A stretch of 64,000 nt of DNA from UBA5189 sp040389445. Lineage in GTDB: Bacteria; Chloroflexota; Limnocylindria; Limnocylindrales; CSP1-4. Each line of letters begins with the position of its first letter. Positions within the stretch are counted from its first letter, which is position 1. The position numbers and the translations under genes were made by a program. Of the stretch, positions 7,854 through 15,810 are shown in pieces. The notes below the pieces were generated by a model that worked only from the letters and a program-made list of their open reading frames with translations, had not been told where the DNA came from and made no database searches. The stretch is taken from contig JAZJZX010000008.1 in NCBI GenBank assembly GCA_040389445.1, positions 1 through 64,000 on the forward strand. Reading direction: 5' to 3'.

Positions 7854-8920
7854 CAGCGGGTCTCCCGAAGCGGGAGCAGGCGGCTCGGACAGCCGCTTCC
7901 GGAACAGCCGCTCACGCCGACCTTGACGACCCCCGAGGTCGACGTGACGGCGCCGTCCCCGGCTGAAGGCAGGAACACCGCGCTCCATTCGTAGGTTGCC
8001 GTCGGTGCGACCGTCAACACGTAGCTCCCCTCCGTCGTTGCGCTCGGAGTCATGGCCCCGATGCTCGTCCAGGATTGCGATCCAGCCAGGCGGCGCTGGA
8101 GGACGACCGTACGACCACTGACCGGATCGTTGGCCAGCGCCCCGGCCGCCGACGATGCGGTCGTTCGAAGCGTTGCCGTGAATTGAACCGTACCGCCGAC
8201 CCAGAGACTCGTGGTTGACGCTCCGAGGGCCGTCGTCGTGGCGATGGTGAGGCAGGATGAGAAGGAATCACGGGGCGTGAGCCGGTCGTATTCCAACTGC
8301 AGCCGGGCGACATCGCAGCGTCCGAATGCATGGGCCAACCATCCCGCATTGGGGCGGGCGCGACTCGTCGCCTGGACCACGGCGTCCAGGTAGTCGGCAT
8401 TGCTGCCGAAGTTCACGTGGTGGCCGAGATCCTCCACGTGACCGAATTCATCGAGCGCGATGGTCTCGGCATCGAAGCACCCATTCGCGATCACGCTCAG
8501 GCCCTCGCACCACCGGAGCGTGCCCCAGTCGAACACGAAACCATGGGCACGGAACCACATCTTGAAACTCGTGGGCGCACCCGACCGATCGAAGCAGGCG
8601 ATCCCGGCGGGTGAACACCCGGTGGGTTCGCCATACGCGATGAGGCTCGCCGAGCCGGAGGCCACGCGCGTGAACGTCGCGGCACGCGAGGCCCTGGAAA
8701 GGCCGGCATCCGCGGCCGCCTTGTCGATGGCCGTGATCATCCAGGTCGGCGGCGTCTGCCCGGAGCGCCACTGGTAGGTCACAGCCTGGTTCTGCGCCCA
8801 GAGCCTGCCCCCGACGAGCGGATCGGGCCCGTGCGCAACGACGTTGCCGGCCGCCACGGCCAGGGCCGCGACGCCGATGAGGATGGAGCGCCCAAGGCGC
8901 GTCAGTGCGGTGGCGATCAT
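7853..8920 (-). CDS. Secreted metzincin-like protein with degenerate zinc motif
   Basis: 355 residues with an N-terminal signal peptide (about 1-29). The N-terminal domain (about 30-215) resembles a matrixin-type metallopeptidase: GGRLWAQNQAVTYQW early and IALDEFGHVEDLGHHVNF at 154-171. The expected HExxHxxGxxH reads D157-E-F-G-H161-x5-H167, so the first zinc histidine is aspartate. Six or more cysteines are spread through the domain. The C-terminal part (about 225-340) is an Ig-like beta domain. Start ATG overlaps the upstream stop by 4 nt (ATGA). Either a zinc site with Asp as ligand or an inactive binding protein. Confidence 0.75.
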   Translation of the reverse strand: MIATALTRLGRSILIGVAALAVAAGNVVAHGPDPLVGGRLWAQNQAVTYQWRSGQTPPTWMITAIDKAAADAGLSRASRAATFTRVASGSASLIAYGEPTGCSPAGIACFDRSGAPTSFKMWFRAHGFVFDWGTLRWCEGLSVIANGCFDAETIALDEFGHVEDLGHHVNFGSNADYLDAVVQATSRARPNAGWLAHAFGRCDVARLQLEYDRLTPRDSFSSCLTIATTTALGASTTSLWVGGTVQFTATLRTTASSAAGALANDPVSGRTVVLQRRLAGSQSWTSIGAMTPSATTEGSYVLTVAPTATYEWSAVFLPSAGDGAVTSTSGVVKVGVSGCSGSGCPSRLLPLRETR

Positions 8921-10029
8921 GGCTGGACCTTCCTGTCCGAGGTGGCCGGCGGAGCGATGACGAGGGTCGCCGGCTGTCCGCCGGCCTGGATGAGCCCGAC
9001 CGCATCAGCGGGTGTCTCGATGCCTGCGGTCCCCGAGGTGCCGTCCAGGACGACGCCCGGTTCGAGTAGCCCGAGCGACCGGCGCTCACGGGTCTGCAGG
9101 TCGATGGCCACGGCGGTCGCGCTGCCGTCGTCGTCCGGAATCGCGACCACGAGCTGCCCGTCGCGGGACACGGAGGCCCCGATGGCGGATGCCTCGATGG
9201 TCTCCGACCGTCCGGTCGCCAGATCAAAGGCAAGGATCGCGCAGGGCAGGCCGGAGCATCCGGCCCGGGTGACGAGGCGATCGCCGATGAAGCCGATGAG
9301 GGCGCCGTGCTCACCGTCGATCACCGTCGTCGAGCGGTCGTCCAGATGGAGGACCCTGGTGACGCACGCATCCGGAGCGCATGACTGGATCGCCAGATGC
9401 CGGCCCTCGGGGGACAACCGCAGATCCGTGGCCCAGACGCGATCGATTCCGGCGGCTCGAAGCAGGGCGTCGGGGACGGGCGGGAGGAGGGGTGTTCGGT
9501 CCGTTCCGTCCAGCGGCAGGTTCCAGATGCCCAGGTCGCTGCGCGTCGGACGGTCCAGCAGGTGGGCGATGACCCCGTCCGAGCTCGGCGTCAGGATGGC
9601 TCGTCGCGCGACTGCGCCGTCCACCGCGATCGAGCGCGAGCAGAATCCCGGCCCTTCGATGATCCGCACCGTGGACCGCTCGCCGTCATCGGTCGTCGCC
9701 ACGACCCGTCCGCCGTCGGGCCCGGTCACGATGCTTTCCGGGGCCAGCGACATCGTCACCGTTCGTGCCTGCGGCGACCCGACGGTCAGGATCCATCCGG
9801 TGAGCACGCCGGACCGGGTCAGTTCCGGTCGCCGGCTCCACCAGGTGCCGACGGCATCGCCCGTCGTCGCGGTGTTCGCCGCGTCTGACGGCACGCATGC
9901 CGCCGGCGGTTCAGGCACCGGAAGTCTGCCCGCCACGACCTGTGGGATCGTGCGCAGGATCGGCCCGGCAGCGAGCAGGGCGAGGAGCGGCGGTCCGAGG
10001 ATCACGACCCGGCCAAACCTCGATCTCAT
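8917..10029 (-). CDS. Secreted beta-propeller-like protein
   Basis: 370 residues, first gene of the three-gene operon. ATG 10029 has a strong GGAGGAGGT RBS 7 nt upstream. A signal peptide or N-terminal anchor spans about residues 8-26. The rest repeats strand patterns of WD40/TolB-like propellers (for example DLRLSPEGRHLAIQSC, IGASVSRDGQLVVAIPDDDG, AVAIDLQTRERRSLGLL). Two paired cysteine motifs occur (CAPDAC, CSGLPC). It may present or anchor the metzincin-like protein encoded next; this is inference from coupling only. Confidence 0.75.
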   Translation of the reverse strand: MRSRFGRVVILGPPLLALLAAGPILRTIPQVVAGRLPVPEPPAACVPSDAANTATTGDAVGTWWSRRPELTRSGVLTGWILTVGSPQARTVTMSLAPESIVTGPDGGRVVATTDDGERSTVRIIEGPGFCSRSIAVDGAVARRAILTPSSDGVIAHLLDRPTRSDLGIWNLPLDGTDRTPLLPPVPDALLRAAGIDRVWATDLRLSPEGRHLAIQSCAPDACVTRVLHLDDRSTTVIDGEHGALIGFIGDRLVTRAGCSGLPCAILAFDLATGRSETIEASAIGASVSRDGQLVVAIPDDDGSATAVAIDLQTRERRSLGLLEPGVVLDGTSGTAGIETPADAVGLIQAGGQPATLVIAPPATSDRKVQP

Positions 10030-10117
10030 GAGCGATACCTCCTCCGGCGGGTGGCGGGAGGAGGGCGGAGGCCGCCAGTGTCGCGGCCGGTGCTTATTCC
10101 GGAATCATCTGCGGCTT

Positions 10118-10250
10118 CACCGGTGCTACGCTGTCGACGACCGCTTTCCGGCGGTCCCCCGCGTTGTCGCGAAGCCGGTGCGATTCCGGCACAGTCCCGC
10201 TACGGTGATCGTCGCCTCGGCGACGGAAGTCCGGTCGCCGACACACGGTG
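10118..10250 (+). promoter_or_regulatory. Cobalamin (B12) riboswitch
   Basis: The leader of the btuFCD operon contains the conserved core GAAGCCGGTGCGATTCCGGC followed by ACAGTCCCGCTACGGTGA (10171-10208). The 3-prime element GGAAGTCCGGTCGCCGACAC (about 10225-10244) corresponds to the B12 box, with the P5-type hairpin CGTCGCC/GGCGACG between them. Boundaries are approximate. A GTGGA/TCCAC pairing (about 10238-10281) may form part of the expression platform. Repression of uptake genes by adenosylcobalamin is the expected output. Confidence 0.88.
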
Positions 10251-10371
10251 GATGCACGACCTTCGAGAGAAAGGCAGGCTCCACGCATGATCCCGACCGA
10301 CTGACCGCGGACCGTCCCCATCGACACGGCGGACCACGGATCCGCCTCCACCCTCGGTCGGAGACCCCAGG

Positions 10372-11403
10372 ATGAATCCTTTCGCGTCCTTTCGTATGCC
10401 TCGCACGGCGAGCGGCCGCAAACGCGGCCGCAATCGCGGCCGCTCGCTCGGCCTGCTGTCGCCCCTGGCCCTCCTGCTCGTGCTTGCCGCCTGCACCGGA
10501 GCAGCCGCCACACCCGCGCCAACGATCACCCCGACACCCACCGCGGTGGCCACGGCGGCACCGACGGCGACCCCAGCACCCGCGTTCCCCGTCACGATCA
10601 CCGATGACGAGGGTACGACCGTGGCCGTCGCGGCCGAACCCCAGCGGATCGTCTCCCTCACACCGGCAGCCACCGAAACCCTGTTCGCCATCGGTGCGGG
10701 GGATCGGGTCGCGGCCAAGGTCGAGGACATCAGTCCGTTTCCGCCGGAGGCCGATGGGCTGCCGGTGGTCGCGACCTACCAGGGCGTGGACATCGAGCAG
10801 ATCGTGAGCCTGAAGGCCGATCTCGTGATCGCGGGTGGCCTCGGGTTTACGCCGCCCGCCGCGGTTGCGCAGCTGCGCAGCCTGGGTATCCCGGTCATCG
10901 TGCTCTACGCCGAGTCCGTGGACGAGGCACTCGCCGGCATCGACGCCGTCGGGCTGGCCTCCGGCCGCGCCGAAGCGGCCAGCGCCCTGACCACCGCCAT
11001 GCGGACCGAGTTCGATCGACTCGCCGCGCTCGTCCAGTCGTCGCCCAGGCCCCTCACCTTCTACGAGATCGACGCCACCTCGGAGATCTACACCGTTCCC
11101 GCCGGCTCGCTCTACGACGAACTGCTCCGGCTGGCCGGCGCGGATCCAATCACCACGGATGCGAGCTACCAGATCTCGCTCGAGAAGCTGATCACGGCCA
11201 ATCCGGCGGTGATCCTGCTCGGCGATGGCGGCTACACCACGCCGGCCGACGTCGCGGCTCGCCCGAACTGGTCGGGGATCAAGGCCGTGGTGGACGGGAA
11301 CATCTTCCCGGTCAACGACACGCTCATCACCCGGCCCGGCCCTCGGCTCGTGGACGGCCTTCGCGCCCTGATCGCAGCGCTCCATCCGGAGGTGCAGCTC
11401 TGA
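10372..11403 (+). CDS. btuF: Cobalamin ABC transporter binding lipoprotein
   Basis: 343 residues. Basic N-terminus, hydrophobic stretch and lipobox VLAAC (about residues 36-40), then a Thr/Ala/Pro linker to about 73. The mature part is a BtuF/FhuD-type two-lobe binding protein (QRIVSLTPAATETLFAIGAG near its start; YDELLRLAGADPI and a C-terminal RPGPRLVDGLRALIAAL). ATG 10372 is about 120 nt after the riboswitch core; ATG 10396 is an alternative. It feeds the permease encoded 2 nt downstream. Vitamin B12 as substrate rests on the riboswitch. Confidence 0.9.
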   Translation: MNPFASFRMPRTASGRKRGRNRGRSLGLLSPLALLLVLAACTGAAATPAPTITPTPTAVATAAPTATPAPAFPVTITDDEGTTVAVAAEPQRIVSLTPAATETLFAIGAGDRVAAKVEDISPFPPEADGLPVVATYQGVDIEQIVSLKADLVIAGGLGFTPPAAVAQLRSLGIPVIVLYAESVDEALAGIDAVGLASGRAEAASALTTAMRTEFDRLAALVQSSPRPLTFYEIDATSEIYTVPAGSLYDELLRLAGADPITTDASYQISLEKLITANPAVILLGDGGYTTPADVAARPNWSGIKAVVDGNIFPVNDTLITRPGPRLVDGLRALIAALHPEVQL

Positions 11404-11405
11404 CC

Positions 11406-12485
11406 TTGTCCTCGCGCGTCGGCGTTCTCGGAACCCGACCGCGCTCCGGCATCCGCGCCACGCTCGCTCGTCGCCCCATCGTGGTGGCGGCGAGCGGGCT
11501 GCTCCTGCTCGCGATCGCGCTCGTGGCGGGGATCGCGGCCGGTTCCGTTGCGATCGCGCCCACCGACACGCTCGGCATTCTCGCCCGTCGGGTGCTCGGC
11601 CTGGAGCTCGCCCCCACCTGGACGGTTGCGGCCGAGACGATCGTCATGGATCTGCGCCTGCCTCGCGTCCTGACCGCCATGGTCGTGGGCGGTGGACTGG
11701 CGGTTGCCGGAGCCGCGTTCCAGGGCCTGCTCCGAAACCCGCTGGCCGATCCCTACGTGCTCGGCACCGCGTCGGGCGCGGCACTCGGCGCGGCGATCGC
11801 GGTGCTCATCCCCGTCCGGGCGTTGATCCTGCAGTTCGGCCTGCTCCACGCCCTGGCCTTCATCGGCGCACTGGGTGCCGTGTTCGTCGTCTACCGGCTG
11901 TCGCGGGTCGGGTCCAGCGCTCCGATGACGAGCCTGCTGCTCACCGGCTATGCGGTCAGCTCGCTGCTCGCGGCCGGCCTGGCGATGGCGATGTACCTGT
12001 CCGGAACGGGCCTTCGCCAGATCTTCGCGTACCTCCTCGGGGGCTTCGAGGCCGCGACCTGGGGTCGCCTCGCGGTTGCGGCGCCGCTGATCCTCGTCGC
12101 CGGCCTCGTCATTCTCCTGCGCGCCCGTTCGCTCAACGGGATGCTCCTCGGCGAGGAAGCGGCGGCCCACCTGGGCATCGACGTTCGTCGTGAGCGCGCC
12201 CTCCTGCTGACGATGGCATCGCTCGCCACGGCCGCCGCGGTGGCAATCTCGGGCCTCATCGGGTTCGTCGGCCTGGTGGCGCCCCACGTCGTTCGATTGC
12301 TGGTGGGCCCGAATGCCCGTCTCGTGCTGCCGCTCGCGGCCCTGCTCGGTGCGAGCCTCATGGTCGGTGCCGACCTGCTCGCCCGGCTGCTCGGCGAGAT
12401 CCCCGTCGGCGTCGTGACGGCCGTCGTGGGCGCCCCGTTCTTCCTGGCCCTGCTCAGACGCGCCCACTCGGGATACGAGTTGTGA
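11406..12485 (+). CDS. btuC: Cobalamin ABC transporter permease
   Basis: 359-residue FecCD-family permease with about nine to ten membrane helices. The family motif RLPRVLTAMVVGGGLAVAGA (about 80-99) and the cytoplasmic coupling stretch AAAHLGIDVRRER are present, as is the late GLIGFVGLVAPHVVRLLVG motif. TTG at 11406 is the first start after the btuF stop, two nt away. Its stop overlaps the ATPase start by 4 nt. Regulated by the upstream riboswitch. Confidence 0.9.
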   Translation: MSSRVGVLGTRPRSGIRATLARRPIVVAASGLLLLAIALVAGIAAGSVAIAPTDTLGILARRVLGLELAPTWTVAAETIVMDLRLPRVLTAMVVGGGLAVAGAAFQGLLRNPLADPYVLGTASGAALGAAIAVLIPVRALILQFGLLHALAFIGALGAVFVVYRLSRVGSSAPMTSLLLTGYAVSSLLAAGLAMAMYLSGTGLRQIFAYLLGGFEAATWGRLAVAAPLILVAGLVILLRARSLNGMLLGEEAAAHLGIDVRRERALLLTMASLATAAAVAISGLIGFVGLVAPHVVRLLVGPNARLVLPLAALLGASLMVGADLLARLLGEIPVGVVTAVVGAPFFLALLRRAHSGYEL

Positions 12486-13222
12486 TCCGCGTCGACGATG
12501 TCACCGCGCTGTATCGCGATCGAGCCGCGCTCCGGGATGTCTCGCTGCGCGTCGATTCCGGGGAGCGGGTCGCGATCATCGGACCGAACGGAGCGGGGAA
12601 GTCCACGCTCCTCCGGGTGATCGCCGGGCTGCTCCGTCCGGTGACGGGAACCGTGGAACTCGGCGGCGAACGGGTCGACCGACTCGATCGCATGGTGGTC
12701 GCACGGCGCCTTGCCGTGGTGCCACAGTTGCCGGTCCTGCCGTTCGCGACGACGGTCGAGGAGGTCGTGGCGCTCGGGCGACTGCCCCACGAGCATCCGG
12801 TCCGCGGCATGCGGCCGGCAGATCGGGCGGCTGTCGCCGCGGCCATCGAGCGAGTCGGCGTCGGCCACCTCCTTGGGCGCGATGCCCGCGAGTTGTCCCT
12901 CGGCGAGCGCCAGCTGGTGCTGCTCGCGATGGCCGTGGCCCAGGCCGCGCCCGTGCTCGTCCTCGATGAGCCGACCGTCCACCTCGATCTGCGCCACCAG
13001 GTCGAGGTCATGGAGCTGGTGGAGGATCTCAACACGCGCGACGGGACAACCATCCTGGCCGTCCTCCACGACCTCGGTCTTGCGGCCCACTTCTTCCCGC
13101 GCCTGATCCTGCTCGATCGCGGGCGCGTCGTGGCCGATGGCCCCCCGGCCGAGGTCCTCGCGCCGGAGCGGATCCGCGAGGTCTTCGGCGTGGACCCGGC
13201 ATTCGTGCGACTCCGGCCCTGA
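12482..13222 (+). CDS. btuD: Cobalamin ABC transporter ATPase
   Basis: 246-residue FecE/BtuD-type ATPase. Walker A GPNGAGKST, signature LSLGERQ (Gly-poor variant of LSGGQ), Walker B VLVLDEPT and the switch-histidine region AVLHDLG are all present. GTG start overlaps the permease stop (GTGA). Completes a three-gene importer controlled by the cobalamin riboswitch. Confidence 0.92.
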   Translation: MIRVDDVTALYRDRAALRDVSLRVDSGERVAIIGPNGAGKSTLLRVIAGLLRPVTGTVELGGERVDRLDRMVVARRLAVVPQLPVLPFATTVEEVVALGRLPHEHPVRGMRPADRAAVAAAIERVGVGHLLGRDARELSLGERQLVLLAMAVAQAAPVLVLDEPTVHLDLRHQVEVMELVEDLNTRDGTTILAVLHDLGLAAHFFPRLILLDRGRVVADGPPAEVLAPERIREVFGVDPAFVRLRP

Positions 13223-13286
13223 CGCGGCCCGCGACGACGCCGACGCTTCAGCCCGTCCCGCGGGCGGTCGCCGCGCCCGGTCGTGC

Positions 13287-13292
13287 TACGCT
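13287..13292 (+). promoter_or_regulatory. -10 box for leaderless transcript of lipoprotein gene
   Basis: TACGCT is 6 nt before the GTG at 13299, the same geometry as at manC and the XRE-cupin gene. Confidence 0.4.
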
Positions 13293-13298
13293 CGTCGC

Positions 13299-13982
13299 GT
13301 GAATCGCGCGCGCTCGGTCCGCCGCGGTGTTCGACCGTTCTCCCCAGTTGCGGCGCTCATGGTGGCGTTCGCGGTTGCCGGATGCGGCGGGACCACCACG
13401 CCATCCCCGGGATCGCAGGACACCGGCGCGACGCCGTCGGCTCCAACGGGCGGACCCACGGTCGGCCCGTCGACTCCCGACGGCCCCACGGCCACTCCGG
13501 TCTCCCTGCCGACCGCAACGCCCACGGATCTGGGCTCATCCCCATCGCCCTCGGGTGCCGCAACCCAGTGCAGCGGCAGTGACGCGAATCTGGCCTTCTT
13601 TGCCCAGGCGGCCGGCGCGATGTCCTGGTCGGTCTACTGTGCCGTCGTCCCGACGGGTTGGTATCTCGAGAGCGGGAGTTTCCGTCTCGCGAACGGTGGC
13701 GCCCTGGATGTCACCTATCGAGGACCGGGTGACATCTACCTGGCAATCAGCGAGGGCAATATTTGTGCGGGCGTGACCGATGTCGACGTCTGCGCACCGC
13801 GGGACAACGTCATCAGCCCTGCGGCCATGGGCGACCGGACCGGGGTACTCGGCAGGCTTGCCAACGGCCTGGTCCTCGACATCGAGCGTGGTGCCAATCC
13901 GTCCTGGCGGGTGACCGGACTCGGGCTCACCGAAGCAGAATTCGTCGCGCTCTGTGCGGCCATGGTGATCGCGGGCGGCTGA
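13299..13982 (+). CDS. Putative lipoprotein
   Basis: 227 residues from GTG 13299, chosen because the preceding frame belongs to btuD and a -10 box sits 6 nt upstream. Lipobox AVAGC is at about residues 25-29, followed by a long Thr/Ser/Pro/Gly linker to about 87. The mature domain (about 90-227) starts with a Cys and contains GWYLESGSFRLANGGALDVTY, four more cysteines and a C-terminal LGLTEAEFVALCAAMV. No family recognised; extracytoplasmic location is clear. Confidence 0.7.
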   Translation: MNRARSVRRGVRPFSPVAALMVAFAVAGCGGTTTPSPGSQDTGATPSAPTGGPTVGPSTPDGPTATPVSLPTATPTDLGSSPSPSGAATQCSGSDANLAFFAQAAGAMSWSVYCAVVPTGWYLESGSFRLANGGALDVTYRGPGDIYLAISEGNICAGVTDVDVCAPRDNVISPAAMGDRTGVLGRLANGLVLDIERGANPSWRVTGLGLTEAEFVALCAAMVIAGG

Positions 13983-14000
13983 CCAGAGCCGGCTCTGCCG

Positions 14001-14080
14001 CACGCGGCGGGACACGGTGCCCGGTGGCGGAGGCGCCGGGCGGCACGCGGCGGGACACGGCGCCCGGTGGCGCGGGCGCC
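14001..14080. repeat. Two-copy 42-bp intergenic repeat
   Basis: A 38-nt core beginning GCACGCGGCGGGACACGG occurs at 14001-14038 and 14043-14080 with three mismatches. It fills the gap between the lipoprotein and aminotransferase genes. Confidence 0.7.
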
Positions 14081-14104
14081 GACGCGACGGTGGACGCGAC
14101 CGGG

Positions 14105-14110
14105 CATGAT
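14105..14110 (+). promoter_or_regulatory. -10 box for leaderless aminotransferase transcript
   Basis: CATGAT ends 6 nt before the ATG at 14117; no Shine-Dalgarno sequence precedes the gene. Confidence 0.35.
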
Positions 14111-14116
14111 GCGCCC

Positions 14117-15238
14117 ATGCGAATCGTGGAATTCGAACTCGAGCGGTATTTCGCGCGCTGGGAGTTCGCCGTCCGGCACCTCCTGTGCGCCAGCGACGTC
14201 GAGGGCTGGCCGATGGTCGAACTCCTCGACCACGCCGACACCGAGACGCGCGCGCTCTGGCGCGATCTCCGGCTCGGTTACACGGAGGCCCCTGGGCACC
14301 CACTGCTGCGCCGGGAGATTGCGTCCCTCTACGACACGGCGGCGCCCGACGATGTCCTCGTCCTGAGTGGCGCGGAGGAGGGGATCTTCACCCTCGTCAA
14401 CGTGCTGCTCGGCCCGGGCGACCACGCGATCGTGACCTGGCCGGGCTACCAGAGCCTGTACGAGATCGCGCGGGCGTGCGCCGCCGACGTCACGCTCCAC
14501 GAACTGCGTGAGGATGCGGGCTGGGCGATCGACGTCGAGGCACTTCGGGCCCAGGTCACGCCGGGGACCCGGCTCATTGTCATCAACGCGCCCCACAACC
14601 CGACCGGCATGCTCCCGGAGCGGGCGACGTTCGATGCCCTCGTGGCGATTGCCGCAGACGCCGGCGCGTACCTCCTCATCGACGAGGTCTACCGCTACCT
14701 CGAGTTCGACGAGGCGGATCGGCTTCCGGCGGGCGTGGATGCCGGTCCGCATGTCATCTCGCTGGGCGTGATGTCGAAGTCGTTCGCGATGGCCGGGCTG
14801 CGGATCGGCTGGCTCGCCTCGCGGGACCGGGATCTGCTGGCGCGCGTCGCCGCGTTCAAGGACTACACGACGATCTGCGCGTCGGCGCCCGCAGAGATCC
14901 TGGCGCTGATCGCACTGCGGGCGCGGGACGTGGTGCTCGGGCGGTCGCAGGCACTGGTCGCCCGGAACATGACCGTGCTCGATGCGCTCTTTGCGCGCTG
15001 GCCCGACACGCTCTCCTGGGTGCGCCCACGGGGCGGATCCATCGGGTTCCCGCGCCTCCGTTCCGATCTGGATGTGGATGTCTTCAGCGCCGAGCTTGTC
15101 GAGCGCGAGGGTGTGCTCCTCCTGCCCGGCTCCCGCTTCGGGCACCCCGGCAACCACTTCCGGATCGGCTTCGGGCGAACGGACCTCGATGCCGCTGTCG
15201 AGGGTCTTGAGCGGCAGCTGCGCCGCGTCGAGCGCTGA
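14117..15238 (+). CDS. PLP-dependent aminotransferase, class I/II
   Basis: 373 residues of the fold-type I aminotransferase family. PLP-binding features: NAPHNPTGMLP (mid-protein), LLIDEVYRYLEFD, and the catalytic lysine in SLGVMSKSFAMAGLRIGW. The C-terminal substrate-carboxylate arginine region (FRIGFGRTDLDAAVEGLE) is present. Substrate not identifiable. A short isolated gene with its own promoter; the N-terminus (MRIVEFELERYFARWEF) is a typical start for this subgroup, supporting ATG 14117. Confidence 0.88.
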   Translation: MRIVEFELERYFARWEFAVRHLLCASDVEGWPMVELLDHADTETRALWRDLRLGYTEAPGHPLLRREIASLYDTAAPDDVLVLSGAEEGIFTLVNVLLGPGDHAIVTWPGYQSLYEIARACAADVTLHELREDAGWAIDVEALRAQVTPGTRLIVINAPHNPTGMLPERATFDALVAIAADAGAYLLIDEVYRYLEFDEADRLPAGVDAGPHVISLGVMSKSFAMAGLRIGWLASRDRDLLARVAAFKDYTTICASAPAEILALIALRARDVVLGRSQALVARNMTVLDALFARWPDTLSWVRPRGGSIGFPRLRSDLDVDVFSAELVEREGVLLLPGSRFGHPGNHFRIGFGRTDLDAAVEGLERQLRRVER

Positions 15239-15810
15239 GCCGCGCCGAGCGCTGAGCGTCGTCGGCCGGACCACGGACCGCATGTTCCGACCCGAGTGTG
15301 TCAGACCAACACCAGGATGGGGCTCTGGCCAGCATCAGGCGCCCGATCGAGGTGAGTGGCGGGCGATCGACACGGCTCGCGTCCTCGCTCGAACGTGAAG
15401 CGAGCGCTCCATGCCCGCCGGGGCCCTTCGAGTGCGCGTTCCGGGCCCGGAACCGTGGCCAGGGACCGTGCCAAAGCCGGGCGTGATGTCGGTATGGCAC
15501 AACGAACGGATGTCGGCCGCTGAACGCAGGGAAGTCAGTCCCCTTGACGCCATCCTCGAGTGCCTCGCGGGAACGCAGGTCGGCGCCGGCCTTGCCGAGA
15601 CCATCCTGATTCGGATGGACCACGTCGAAATCGGGCCCCGCTTGACCGGCTACCGCTTGTCCGCCCGTTGCCGTCGACGACGAGCGCGACAGGAGCAGCG
15701 AGTCAGCCAGAACGGAGCAGCGAGTCAGCCAGAACTGAGCAGCGAGTCAACCAGAACGGACCAGCGGACCCAAGGTGATCCAGGCCGAACATGGCGTCAT
15801 CGCCGTGGAC
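15239..15810. other. 572-nt stretch without a convincing gene
   Basis: Open frames exist on both strands but none gives recognisable protein sequence, a plausible start with RBS, or the codon pattern of the neighbours. It contains a 22-bp tandem repeat at its right end. It may be decayed coding DNA. No tRNA, small RNA or clear terminator was seen. Confidence 0.5.
15693..15766. repeat. 22-bp tandem repeat, 3.4 copies
   Basis: Units beginning GAGCAGCGAGTCAGCCAGAA at 15693-15714, 15715-15736 and 15737-15758, with a partial fourth at 15759-15766. Copies differ at one or two positions. There are no spacers, so this is not a CRISPR array. Confidence 0.85.

Noticed and set aside
10096..10105. Palindrome ATTCCGGAAT upstream of the riboswitch as an operator
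   Set aside because: Only 10 bp, occurs once and has no promoter geometry to support it.
11232..12467. Minus-strand open frame opposite btuC
   Set aside because: Composition is typical of antisense frames; btuC has all its family motifs and operon context.
15693..15766. Possible CRISPR array
   Set aside because: 22-bp units are directly adjacent with no spacers and no cas genes are nearby.
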